From Candidatus Obscuribacterales bacterium (lineage in GTDB: Bacteria > Cyanobacteriota > Vampirovibrionia > Obscuribacterales > Obscuribacteraceae), in assembly GCA_021732085.1 (NCBI GenBank), contig JAKFVQ010000024.1:62001-126000 (forward strand): a stretch of DNA of 64,000 bases. The letters are read 5' to 3'. The notes beneath the pieces were generated by a model that saw only the letters and a program-made list of their open reading frames with translations, had not been told where the DNA came from and made no database searches. Each line of letters begins with the position of its first letter. The first letter of the stretch is position 1. This document shows, piece by piece, positions 43,904-52,558 of the stretch. The translations under genes and the position numbers were made by a program.

Positions 43904-44378
43904 GAGAAACCTTTTTTGCGTGTGAACATTGCCATTATTAATTCTGATTTTTGGCAGATGTTAGTCAGTCCAAAACCAGATAATCGTATGAATCCCTTTC
44001 TTGCCGCGTTCTTTTCGACCGGCAATTCATGATTCGTCCCGAACTGTCTTAAGCATAAGGCTTTAAAGATATTTGCATAGGGCGCTTATGGTGGCCCTAC
44101 CATCCAGTGATGCAAATCGTTCGTGGAATTCCCCGAATTGGGCAATCCTTGCTAAATATTGCAATCAGGAGTGTGCAAATATGCAGTGGAATCCGCCAAT
44201 CATAGGCCGGTGCGGTTTTGGAATCTCTCATTCCACGATTTTGCGATGCAAAAAGGCGAGCCATTTCTGACTCGCCTTTTGGTTTTGCTTCGGAAAAGAC
44301 CTGCACCACTTCAAAAAGTGGTCCTCAATTGCTTGAGAATTTCTTTCGAAGTCTGAAGGAATCCTCGCCTCCAATCTT
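43904..44378. other. Intergenic region, 475 bp
   Basis: It contains the sigma-factor terminator (44251-44280), a second small hairpin ACCACTT-caaa-AAGTGGT (44305-44322) between that terminator and the sigma gene, and the 5' leader of the dCTP-deaminase-like gene. Frames in it lack ribosome sites. Confidence 0.5.
44250..44280 (-). terminator. Rho-independent terminator of the sigma factor gene
   Basis: CTCGCCTTTT (44271-44280) and AAAAGGCGAG (44251-44260) form a perfect 10-bp stem with a 10-base loop. Read on the minus strand it ends CTCGCCTTTTTGC, giving a five-T run, about 100 bases after the sigma-factor stop. It could also act on plus-strand transcripts. Confidence 0.75.
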
Positions 44379-45377
44379 CTAGATTTCCAGATAGTCTCTC
44401 AGCTTCTCAGTTACATCAGATGCTCTTAGTGCGCGCAGAGCTTTTAGTTCGATTTGGCGTGTGCGTTCACGTGTTATACCGACAAGCTTTCCGACTTGCT
44501 CAAGTGTTCGTTGATGTCCGTCTTTCAGGCCGAAGCGTAAAATAAGAACCTCACGTTCACGAGGTGTAAGTGTAGACAGCACGCCGCGGATATCGAGCGC
44601 GAGCAATGCTGACGCTGTACAATCTTCTGGTGGCGTGATGTTCTCATCTTGCACTACATCGGCAAGGCTATTATCTTCGTCTTCTCCAAGTGGAGTATCT
44701 AAAGACATTGGAGTGCGGTTTGCTGACAGCACTTCTTTCACTTTGGTGATGCTGCAATTCATTGCTTTTGCAAGATCTTCAAGTGTTGGACGTCGGCCCA
44801 ACTCTTGTGAAAGTTTTCTTGTCGCTTTACGCAGGTTGTTGATTGTCTCAACCATATGCACTGGCACGCGAATCGTTCTTGACTTATCTGCAAGTGCTCG
44901 TGTGATTCCTTGACGGATCCACCAGGTTGCGTAGGTCGAAAACTTGTATCCACGTTCCGCGTCGAACTTTTCGGCAGCTCGAATCAGACCTAGGTTTCCT
45001 TCTTGAATTAGATCAAGGAATGGAAGTCCACGGTTCTGATACTTTTTAGCTACGCTAACTACAAGGCGAAGATTCGCTTGCACTAATCGCTTTTTGGCGA
45101 GTTCATCGCCATTTGCGATACGTCGTGCCAGTTCAATTTCTTCTTTTGCAGACAGCAATCTTACCCGCCCGATATCGCGCAGGTACAGTTGAACCGAGTC
45201 TTCGGCGCGTGAGCGACTGGCTGCCTCGGCATCCTCGTCTGCAAAAACAGAGCTGTCTTCAATGGCTTCTTCTAATGCTTGGAAGAAGTCATTTGTATCA
45301 AACCCCGCCTGAGCAAAGTCGGGTGAGAACTCATCTAGAGTCATATCTTCTATTGTTTGTGTGTTTTGTCTTCGCAT
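44379..45377 (-). CDS. RNA polymerase sigma factor, sigma-70 group (RpoD-like)
   Basis: 332 residues. An acidic N-terminus (about 10-60) is followed by region 1.2 ([20 protein letters not shown]), region 2 with [37 protein letters not shown] and [16 protein letters not shown] (2.3-2.4), region 3 ([16 protein letters not shown]) and region 4 with [15 protein letters not shown] and [18 protein letters not shown]. This is a primary or group 2 sigma factor directing core polymerase to -10/-35 promoters. Region 1.1 and the non-conserved insert of large RpoD proteins are absent, as in cyanobacterial SigA. Which sigma group cannot be told without the other copies in the genome. Confidence 0.95.
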   Translation of the reverse strand: MRRQNTQTIEDMTLDEFSPDFAQAGFDTNDFFQALEEAIEDSSVFADEDAEAASRSRAEDSVQLYLRDIGRVRLLSAKEEIELARRIANGDELAKKRLVQANLRLVVSVAKKYQNRGLPFLDLIQEGNLGLIRAAEKFDAERGYKFSTYATWWIRQGITRALADKSRTIRVPVHMVETINNLRKATRKLSQELGRRPTLEDLAKAMNCSITKVKEVLSANRTPMSLDTPLGEDEDNSLADVVQDENITPPEDCTASALLALDIRGVLSTLTPREREVLILRFGLKDGHQRTLEQVGKLVGITRERTRQIELKALRALRASDVTEKLRDYLEI

Positions 45378-45795
45378 TGTTTTAAGCGTTCCAAGTCCGC
45401 CTTTTGTTTTGTAATCCCTATTCCGGAAGTCCGCGCACAGGACTACGCCACCGTAAAAACGGCGACGCGGAAATTCATCAGGTGTTCAGTTAAGTCCGAC
45501 GACTCTACTATTAAAATGTTCCTACACGAATGTTGGAAGGAGGTTAACCCTACTTTTCGATGTCGTTATATCTAAGTATTGGTTTTATTACGTTTGCGGC
45601 TTTCATTGTTAAGACATGTGCCGAGCTCCTGCCCACAAGCCTTAGCAGCGGTCAGGTCAGATTAAATCATCGCTGGCGGTGCCTGCCCCCAGTAAAGCTC
45701 CGCATCAAAACGTTCTGGACGAACAGCGGACCCGCCGACTCGACCTATAAATAGAATGTGACACCTTCTTACTCTCGAATCTTTCCAGGGCATAC
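45378..45795. other. Intergenic region, 418 bp
   Basis: It includes the sigma-factor promoter and the 3' flank of the metallopeptidase-like gene. A perfect Shine-Dalgarno stretch AAGGAGGT lies on the plus strand at 45537-45544, but the next ATG (45560) is 15 bases away and opens a 64-residue frame with one hydrophobic segment. This was not called as a gene. Confidence 0.4.
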
Positions 45796-47661
45796 TTAAT
45801 GGCGTGCTGCCGACTTCTTCTTAGTCGAGGGCTTTCGATTTCCGCTGCAATTGCAAACACCTTCTTTGTGAGCTTCGGACGGTTTGTGTGATGGAACAAT
45901 GTATGACATTGCTTCCTCTCTTTGTTCGACTTGTTTACGATTTTGGTCGGTGTTTTCAACGATTTTGCCGTCGCTTCCTCGTATCATTATTGGTATCAAA
46001 GAACCATCAGCACCTTTTTGCGGTTTGTATCGCCGATTAATATCTTCCTGATCCCAATTCTTCATTGCCCAATATAGATTCGGATTTGAATCATACAAGG
46101 TGGCTGGGTCATAAATGTAGAGAGCAAGAGCTTCTGCATGTGCCTCTGCCGGGTCATAAAAATATTCAGTGGACGGTTTTCGTTCATCCGGCAATCGGGT
46201 TCTCATTTCGCGATCAGTTATGCCTTCTTTTCGATCCTCGGACATAACTCCATTCCGGACCGGCATCCAAAGTCCATCTGCATCAGTTTTGTTTGTCAAA
46301 AGATATTGCCATTGATTTCCGTCTTTATCCTTTATTCGGTAGCTGTCGTCTTCATCTTCTGCTGCGCCTTCTGTCTTTGGAGCTTTCTCATATCCGAAAA
46401 AGTCGAGAATGTTTTTCGGAATTTCGTTTTCTTTCCAAAGCGAATTCTGCAACTCGTGAGAAAGTTCATGCAGTGCTATTCCTTCTAATGCTTTGAAGCC
46501 GTGCGCTTGCTTCAATGCGATTGGTCCGAAGAAGACTCCTTCTGGCGAATTATCGTGCCAGCCTGCTACATTGACTTCTTTTCCTTTGCCTTTGTATGCG
46601 GTAAAGCCGATTTGAAATCCGTCGAAATCTAGTTTCTTCTGTGAAACTGACAGGTGTTTGAATTTGTCGAGCACGTCCTCCACTACTTTGAGCTCTTGTG
46701 CTGTTGGCATCCTCATTGGAACTCTGGTCTTATCGTCGTCCCTGTATTCGACCGTGTCACCCGGCATTTTGAATTTCAAGTTGTACTGACTCTCCAGGCG
46801 CCACATTGTTCGAATGATGTTTTGCGTTTCGGCTGATGTGCTCAAGCTAAGTTCAGTGCGTCCGCTAGTTTTACGCAAACGACCATATTCATCTATGTTG
46901 ATAGATCCGTGCTGGGTCTGTTTATCTGATGTCCAATTCTTTCCGTCTGTGCTTTGCCAGAAATCTGTCCCGTCGTGAAGTGTTCGTAGCCCACTGCTTT
47001 GTTCGCTCAGTTTGACTTCTTTTCCGTGCCTTGTAGTGAAGCTGGTGACTAAATTTCCGTCCTGCCCGAGTAATTTGTTTACTCCCCATGAAGTATCCGT
47101 TTTGTGAAGATTACCAGCGCTGTCAATTCGTATGCTGCCATGCCAGCTATCATCAGTTCCTTTCTCCTCCCACCTTCTGCCATCCTGGCTTTCCCATTCT
47201 CGTCCTTCATGATCTCGGTAGAATGTTGTAATACCGTCTTTGGTGCGAAGAAGAAGCTCTTTCCCGCGCCAGGTGATTCGTTGTTCTTCAACTTCTTTAT
47301 GGCGAGCCTGCTGATTTGAGCTTTCGGCTTGGTCGCCAATCCTCAGCTGACTGTTTCGTGCTGGCTGATCGTTTACGGACTTACTTTGATCAGTAATTAG
47401 AATTCGAGGAAGCTGTGCTTCTGATGGGCTTGCCTTCTCTTTTGCACTCTGCGGCGGCGTATCGCTTGCAAGTTCGCTTAGAATTTTCTGCGCACTTGCG
47501 TCCGCGCTGGTCTGCTCGCTTTGGTCAGAGTTGACTTGCGAGTCATCAGAGCTTGAGATTGTTTTATCCGAAACCACGTCCGGAAGCCCCCGGCAATAGT
47601 ACACAGCCATTAAAGCAAGCATAAGCTTCTGCAAGGGTTTTAGACAGGTCGTTTTCCGCAC
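45796..47661 (-). CDS. Secreted HExxH metallopeptidase-like protein with duplicated beta repeats
   Basis: 621 residues from GTG 47661; an internal ATG 13 codons on is the alternative, and neither has a strong ribosome site. A signal segment (LQKLMLALMAVYYC) is followed by an unstructured region. Two beta repeats (about 125-190 and 205-265) share GKE-L, W-S-DG--W and HGSIxID--G-L-KT. The C-terminal half holds GIALHELSHELQNSLW (HELSH near 395-399) and PAEAHAEALALY (about 100 residues later), which fit an HExxH...E zinc peptidase such as the anthrax-lethal-factor-like group. Catalysis is inferred from these motifs. A Cys-rich, basic tail ends it. Confidence 0.75.
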   Translation of the reverse strand: MRKTTCLKPLQKLMLALMAVYYCRGLPDVVSDKTISSSDDSQVNSDQSEQTSADASAQKILSELASDTPPQSAKEKASPSEAQLPRILITDQSKSVNDQPARNSQLRIGDQAESSNQQARHKEVEEQRITWRGKELLLRTKDGITTFYRDHEGREWESQDGRRWEEKGTDDSWHGSIRIDSAGNLHKTDTSWGVNKLLGQDGNLVTSFTTRHGKEVKLSEQSSGLRTLHDGTDFWQSTDGKNWTSDKQTQHGSINIDEYGRLRKTSGRTELSLSTSAETQNIIRTMWRLESQYNLKFKMPGDTVEYRDDDKTRVPMRMPTAQELKVVEDVLDKFKHLSVSQKKLDFDGFQIGFTAYKGKGKEVNVAGWHDNSPEGVFFGPIALKQAHGFKALEGIALHELSHELQNSLWKENEIPKNILDFFGYEKAPKTEGAAEDEDDSYRIKDKDGNQWQYLLTNKTDADGLWMPVRNGVMSEDRKEGITDREMRTRLPDERKPSTEYFYDPAEAHAEALALYIYDPATLYDSNPNLYWAMKNWDQEDINRRYKPQKGADGSLIPIMIRGSDGKIVENTDQNRKQVEQREEAMSYIVPSHKPSEAHKEGVCNCSGNRKPSTKKKSAARH

Positions 47662-48008
47662 CGCAGCCGTTGTTCACAACAGTATTAACTGTGGAATTAT
47701 TCAGCTCAGTTTCCGCTCACTGGAAGTTCTGCACTACATTTCTCCCGCGTTAAAGGTTTCTTGAGTGGCCTTGCTTGCTGGATTCTCGTTCAGCCCGGTC
47801 CTGCGAGGCCGGCTACAATGGTTTAGCGGAACTTGGTCTGCCTTAGCTAGTGGCCCGGAATTCCGATCGTTGACATCCATCCGGATTGGCACCCTAGAAA
47901 ACAGCCAAATCCCAACACACACAATCTTGAAAGGCGATTTAGGGATCAGGTAAAGGAGCGGTAGCCTACCCCAAAATTGTCCGACTATCCGGGCCACTAC
48001 CTAAGGAC
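47662..48008. other. Divergent intergenic region, 347 bp
   Basis: It separates the minus-strand metallopeptidase-like gene from the plus-strand secreted protein gene, so it holds both promoters. No ORF with a ribosome site or RNA is recognised. Confidence 0.4.
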
Positions 48009-48983
48009 GTGAAATGGATCATCCCATTGTTAGTTTGCGCTGTGCTCACGCACTTTGAACAGCAAGCATGGCCAATGCGGTCTGCAAATCTGTTTGCGGA
48101 CTCACGCAAACTTTCTGCGCATAATTCAATGGAACCTAGTAAGCCTCATTCTCATAATAAAGATGGTGGTGGTGCTAATGGTGGTGCGGATATGAATTCA
48201 CTGGAAAATCAAATTGAACCGGGACATAAAGACAGTTCGCAAGCAACGGCATCGGAAGCCTTGCTTGCAGATGCTCAGCATTCTCCAGCTGCTGCTCCCC
48301 GTACACCAATGGATTCGCCAATAGCTAAGACCGAGGCGCCTGCTGCTCCTAATGAAATTTCGTTCGAGCCGATCAACAGCGTCATTGAGAATCAAAAGAA
48401 GTCGGACGCGGTTTCGACGCCGACTAAGGAGCTTCCAAATCTCCTTAGAGACCAGACAGTAATGCACTCAGAGTATTCTACTGTCGTGACAAGGAAAGGG
48501 GATCATCCCAATCATCATTACGAATTGACTGTCAACCCTACAACCGGTGACGCCTCCTTCAAATACGCTGATGGCAGAAATCTTGAGATTAAGATGAATC
48601 CTGATGGGAGCAGAACGGCGTTGAGCACCGGACCTAGCGACAAGGACAACTTTGAGCTCCACCAAAGTGCAGATCGTCGAACCGAAACAATGAAATTTAA
48701 GGATGGTCGTGTAATAACATACAGGACGGAGAAGGATAGAACGTTTAAGAATCTTAGTTCAAGAGGACCAGACAAGTTCGATAACTTTGAGATGAGTTCT
48801 GACAGGCAAATTCGATATTGGAATCCAATTGCAACATATCAGGATTTCCCAGGAGCAAAAGGGCATGAGGCAGTTGATCGAGCTTTCGATGAAGCTTTGC
48901 GTGTGACATTTGCAAGAGGCAAAGTGACTATCGCATTGGCCGACCGCTATTTCCATTACGACAAACCAAGGGAGCGCAAATAA
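48009..48983 (+). CDS. Secreted hydrophilic protein with beta-repeat region
   Basis: 324 residues, GTG start with AAGGA just upstream at short spacing. MKWIIPLLVCAVLTHFEQQA is a short signal peptide. Residues 30-150 are Ser/Ala/Pro/Glu-rich. From about 155 a series of beta-hairpins follows: HHYELTVNPTTGDASFKYAD, then GRNLEIKMNPDGSRTAL, then DNFELHQSADRRTETMKFKD and later copies, built on an ungapped DGR--xY/K pattern. The style resembles the beta repeats in the divergent metallopeptidase-like protein and RHS/YD-type strands. No catalytic motif is visible. Function unknown. Confidence 0.68.
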   Translation: MKWIIPLLVCAVLTHFEQQAWPMRSANLFADSRKLSAHNSMEPSKPHSHNKDGGGANGGADMNSLENQIEPGHKDSSQATASEALLADAQHSPAAAPRTPMDSPIAKTEAPAAPNEISFEPINSVIENQKKSDAVSTPTKELPNLLRDQTVMHSEYSTVVTRKGDHPNHHYELTVNPTTGDASFKYADGRNLEIKMNPDGSRTALSTGPSDKDNFELHQSADRRTETMKFKDGRVITYRTEKDRTFKNLSSRGPDKFDNFEMSSDRQIRYWNPIATYQDFPGAKGHEAVDRAFDEALRVTFARGKVTIALADRYFHYDKPRERK

Positions 48984-49039
48984 CCGAGTATGATTTTGCT
49001 GATGCCAACTGTGCCTAAAATCAGAGTATCTTCGAACCA

Positions 49040-50971
49040 TCACACTGAAGTAGGTTTACCCAAAAGCATCGCTTTTAAGTTTTTTGCAGTTTGCGGTCTA
49101 TTCTCTGGTTTCTTTGCCAGACACAACAGAATCGCATGTTGGATATGTTCGGGTATTCTTAGCGCCTTTGGAAATGGTGGTGCTTCAGCATTGAGATGGT
49201 CGTGCAGAAGTTCGAGCATACTGTCTTTGTTGAAGGGTGGTCTGCCAACGAGGCATTCGTAGAGCAAGCATCCAAGCGAATAGATGTCGGAGCGGGCATC
49301 AACTATGGTGGCGCTGTCCCATTGCTCGGGGCTCATGTAGAGCGGGCTGCCGAACAGTTCACCGGGCTTTGTAAGCTGCATGTCGGTTGGCTGATCCCCT
49401 TTTGCCAAACCGAAGTCGACAATCTTTATCTGGTCTGGCTGACCTGCCTGTTCGATGATCATGATATTGCTCGGCTTCAGATCCCTGTGCACAACGCCAT
49501 TTTCATGAGCATAAGAAATGCCATCCAAAATCTGTTGGGTGATTTCTTCGAATCTAACTAGATCAAGACGCTTGCATTCAGACAGAATCTCATCCAAGCT
49601 TTGGCCCTTAACGAAGTCCATAACCAGGTATGGACCACCTTTAGCGATTCCGAAATCATGAATTCTGAGCAAGTTTGGATGATTCATTCGGCTGGCCGTT
49701 CTTGCCTCATGCTGGAACCGCTTAACGTTAGTTGTTTCGGAGGCAAGATGAGATTGGAGGATCTTGACAGCAAGGATTTGGTGCTCTAAAAAGAGGTGCC
49801 TGACCTTATATACTTTGCTCATTCCGCCTTTTCCAAGCTCTTCAAGAACATAGTATTTTTCTGCAAGTGTTGTTCCGATCATCGAATCGTCAGGTAACTT
49901 TGCCAACATTGTTTTGTCGTCGGGGCAATACTCCAACTCCATAGAATATTCTTTGGTGCACTCAAGGCAGACATTTCTCAGTCGCGGTTCTTTCGCCAAA
50001 TCCTTCTCTGCGCGAACTTGCCGTGCCACTTCACTTACGAGCTTTCTTTCAATAACCTCTTTTTGTTGCTCTGCCTCTTCTTGTTTCTTTTGTGCCGCTT
50101 GTCGTGCGCTATCCACCACATCCAATGTGCGCGCGCTCCAAATCGCAACGCCAATGAAAGATGAAAATACGAGGATGCCGAACACGGCCCAACCGAAGGC
50201 CTCATCGTACAACTGTAGAGCTGTACCTGCCGAGCGGATCGCCAGGCTCACAGGAATTGCTAGAAGGAACGTTAGAAATCGTCTGGCGATTCTTCCGCCG
50301 AGGCTTTCCATCACGAATATTTTGGTGATTTCACCCTCCGGTTGGGCGCAGAGCGCAGCCATGCTTAGAAAAATCAGAGGAACTGAAACCGAGCTGGACA
50401 TTTTGACACAGCCGAACATTGTGCAAAGGCTTTCAACGCCGCATAAATAACCAAAAAATGCCATCAGGGATAATCCCAGTGACACCAGTGCTGCAATTTG
50501 CCAGAGCCATTGTTTGCCATTAATAGCAAGTCCCATGGTTAGCAATGAGAAGGATAGGAAAACGAAATTGAGCGAGACATTCGGTGGCATAGGGCCGGGA
50601 AATGTAATGCCAGCTGAATTTTCGTTCGGTGTATAGATTTGCTTGTCCAAACCGAAATCTGTAGCTGTGACAGATTCAGCGAACGCCGCCGACGCACCGA
50701 CAAAAGATATGAGCGCCGCTATCGCTCCCACAACTGCGAAATCCACCCCTTTCCGAAACCCACGCAAGTACAGCGCTAGCGCACAGAATAAAAAGGAAAG
50801 TGCTGTACTGGAGCGAAGAATCATCTTGCGCCCCATGAAGAGAGTTTTTAGATTTTCTTGGTCCAGAGCCCATCCGGCAAGGCAAGTTATTGATGCGATG
50901 GCAACCAGCACAAGTAGTATCAGTGCTATTTTGTGTGAGCGCAGTACTAATTTTTCGCTGGCCTTAAGCAT
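49040..50971 (-). CDS. Membrane-bound serine/threonine protein kinase
   Basis: 643 residues, ATG with AGGA upstream. About eight hydrophobic helices fill residues 15-280, with a loop carrying ESVTATDFGLD. A short coiled coil (about 290-325) and a CLEC...YCPDD Cys pattern lead to the kinase domain (about 370-640): Gly loop ELGKGGMSKVYK, Lys in LAVKILQ, HRDLKPSN (near 494), DFGLAKGD and SPEQW for the APE motif, DIYSLGCLLYE. All key catalytic residues are present, so it should be active. The sensor part is in the membrane. The gene begins 6 bases after the thioredoxin-like gene, which suggests redox or cytochrome-assembly coupling. Confidence 0.92.
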   Translation of the reverse strand: MLKASEKLVLRSHKIALILLVLVAIASITCLAGWALDQENLKTLFMGRKMILRSSTALSFLFCALALYLRGFRKGVDFAVVGAIAALISFVGASAAFAESVTATDFGLDKQIYTPNENSAGITFPGPMPPNVSLNFVFLSFSLLTMGLAINGKQWLWQIAALVSLGLSLMAFFGYLCGVESLCTMFGCVKMSSSVSVPLIFLSMAALCAQPEGEITKIFVMESLGGRIARRFLTFLLAIPVSLAIRSAGTALQLYDEAFGWAVFGILVFSSFIGVAIWSARTLDVVDSARQAAQKKQEEAEQQKEVIERKLVSEVARQVRAEKDLAKEPRLRNVCLECTKEYSMELEYCPDDKTMLAKLPDDSMIGTTLAEKYYVLEELGKGGMSKVYKVRHLFLEHQILAVKILQSHLASETTNVKRFQHEARTASRMNHPNLLRIHDFGIAKGGPYLVMDFVKGQSLDEILSECKRLDLVRFEEITQQILDGISYAHENGVVHRDLKPSNIMIIEQAGQPDQIKIVDFGLAKGDQPTDMQLTKPGELFGSPLYMSPEQWDSATIVDARSDIYSLGCLLYECLVGRPPFNKDSMLELLHDHLNAEAPPFPKALRIPEHIQHAILLCLAKKPENRPQTAKNLKAMLLGKPTSV

Positions 50972-50977
50972 CTATCC

Positions 50978-51409
50978 TCAGCTTTTCTGCACCAGCGCTT
51001 TTTGAATCGCGGCATCATAAACGTCTTTCGTTTTGAAGCCTTGCAGTTCTTTCATGCGTTTCTTCTTAGTGTCAAAAATTCCGACGATTGGCACTTCTTC
51101 TGCCGAGTCATGAACAAACTTTCTGATCCCCAGTCCTTCTGCGGATTTCATTGTGTCAGAGAAAGTCTCCTCGTTCGTGTTCAGCTCCACATACTTCACT
51201 TTGGGTCCGAATTTTTGAGCCAGTTCTTGCATCGCTGGCTTTACTTTGGTGCAGGTGACCTTGCAATCCTGGTCGTACAAAAGTACAACCATGACTGACC
51301 AGGGCTCGCTTGTTTGAGCTTTAGGTGCTTCTGCAAGAGAGGACGAAAGTGAATATGACGAAAATAGACTGAATAGTAAAGCGACCGATAACCAATTTCT
51401 TGCGCGCAA
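50978..51409 (-). CDS. Secreted thioredoxin-like protein with CxxxC motif
   Basis: 143 residues from TTG 51409, supported by CGGAG 7 bases upstream. A signal peptide (about 1-26) precedes a thioredoxin fold: VMVVLLYDQDCKVTCTKVKP (39-58), VKYVELNTN and a later EEVPIVGIFD with the cis-Pro. The active-site spacing is Cys49-KVT-Cys53, three residues between Cys instead of two. CxxxC is the spacing of SCO copper chaperones, though the flanking CxxxCP is not fully kept. It lies next to System II cytochrome c genes, where a membrane-side thioredoxin (ResA/CcsX-like) normally reduces apocytochrome Cys. Such a role is an inference. Confidence 0.78.
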   Translation of the reverse strand: MRARNWLSVALLFSLFSSYSLSSSLAEAPKAQTSEPWSVMVVLLYDQDCKVTCTKVKPAMQELAQKFGPKVKYVELNTNEETFSDTMKSAEGLGIRKFVHDSAEEVPIVGIFDTKKKRMKELQGFKTKDVYDAAIQKALVQKS

Positions 51410-51550
51410 CTGCGAATCTCCGTATTACTTACCTTCCCTATGTACCACGGTGTAAGTGCTGTCACACTAGTACTAGTGGGGGAGAACAGCACGCTCGATG
51501 ATACGATGACGTGAGGGTACCTAATCTTTCTTGAAACTTGCAACTGGTAA

Positions 51551-52546
51551 TTAGTCTTTGAATTTTCCGTAGCTATGTAAGCCACCAAATCCCAGGGAGT
51601 TGAATCCGAGGTATGTGAGCACGGTGAGCAACATGCCTCCGACTGCCACCAATGATAGTTTTTCAGATGAGCACTCATGATGAATGCGCAAGTGGATATA
51701 GGCGGCGTATCCGAGCCACGTGGTTAGCGCCATGGATTCTTTCGGGTCCCAAGACCAGTAGCTTCCCCACGCATGGTTGGCCCACAAGCCACCAGTGATG
51801 ATACCGATGGTCAATAGTGGAAATCCAATCATGATTGCGCGATAGACGACTTCGTCGTACAGCTCGGCGCGTTTCTCATTCACTTTCGCTTCGCTTATTT
51901 TGCCCAGTCCGAGCCAAGCCGCAACTAGTCCGGCAATGCTGCCTCCGACGAAAAGTGCTTGCAAATAAAATGTGTTGACGTCTGTGAATGTGCCTAGTCC
52001 GATTGCCGATAGTCCAGCCGTCAATGCGATTGCTGCCAGCAACACAGATCTGAGGCGACCTGCTTGCCAGAGCTGTACAAATGCGGATAATCCGGCGATG
52101 AAGAACATTGCATATGATACTATTAGTGGTGGCACGTGTATCTGGCGCCAATAGCTGACTAGAGCCGGAACCAATGGCTTGATTTCCTGCTGACCGGCGG
52201 GAAGCCAGCTTCCATAGAGGAAAAAGACGGCTGCTGTTAGGCTCGCAAGCCAGCCTAGCTGTTTGAGATCATAGGTCCGCGACAACGCCAAATATCCACC
52301 CATAACTGCCCATGCAAACCAAAGCAGCGACTCGTATAAGTTCGAAAGCGGAAAACGATCAGACTCAAAACCACGAGTAACTATCGCCGCTGTTAGTGCT
52401 GCAAATCCAATAAGCATGACGAACTGGGCTGCTTTGACCAAATGCTCTTTCTTCTTCGACAGGGCGTTCGATCCGACGAAGACCCAGAACGAAACTACGG
52501 AAGATATTCCGGCTGTGTTGGTTAGAGTTACTTGTATGTCAGACAT
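51551..52546 (-). CDS. ccsB: Cytochrome c biogenesis protein CcsB/CcsA (ResC-like)
   Basis: 331 residues, ATG with AAGGGA 8 bases upstream. About eight transmembrane helices are visible. The haem-handling WWD-type motif reads NHAWGSYWSWDPKESMAL (about 266-283), followed by AYIHLRIHHE with a likely haem-ligand His. This is the CcsA/CcsB family subunit of the System II cytochrome c synthase, which pairs with ResB to attach haem at the outer face of the membrane. Its stop is 140 bases from the next gene. It lies 12 bases after resB and is in the same operon. Confidence 0.92.
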   Translation of the reverse strand: MSDIQVTLTNTAGISSVVSFWVFVGSNALSKKKEHLVKAAQFVMLIGFAALTAAIVTRGFESDRFPLSNLYESLLWFAWAVMGGYLALSRTYDLKQLGWLASLTAAVFFLYGSWLPAGQQEIKPLVPALVSYWRQIHVPPLIVSYAMFFIAGLSAFVQLWQAGRLRSVLLAAIALTAGLSAIGLGTFTDVNTFYLQALFVGGSIAGLVAAWLGLGKISEAKVNEKRAELYDEVVYRAIMIGFPLLTIGIITGGLWANHAWGSYWSWDPKESMALTTWLGYAAYIHLRIHHECSSEKLSLVAVGGMLLTVLTYLGFNSLGFGGLHSYGKFKD

Positions 52547-52558
52547 CGCTCGGTTCCC

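Noticed and set aside
44097-44309. Minus-strand frame across the sigma-factor terminator
   Set aside because: It crosses a clear terminator hairpin and lacks a ribosome site.
45560-45754. Plus-strand 64-residue frame after a perfect AAGGAGGT
   Set aside because: The spacing of 15 bases to the ATG is too long, and the C-terminal half looks like chance coding.
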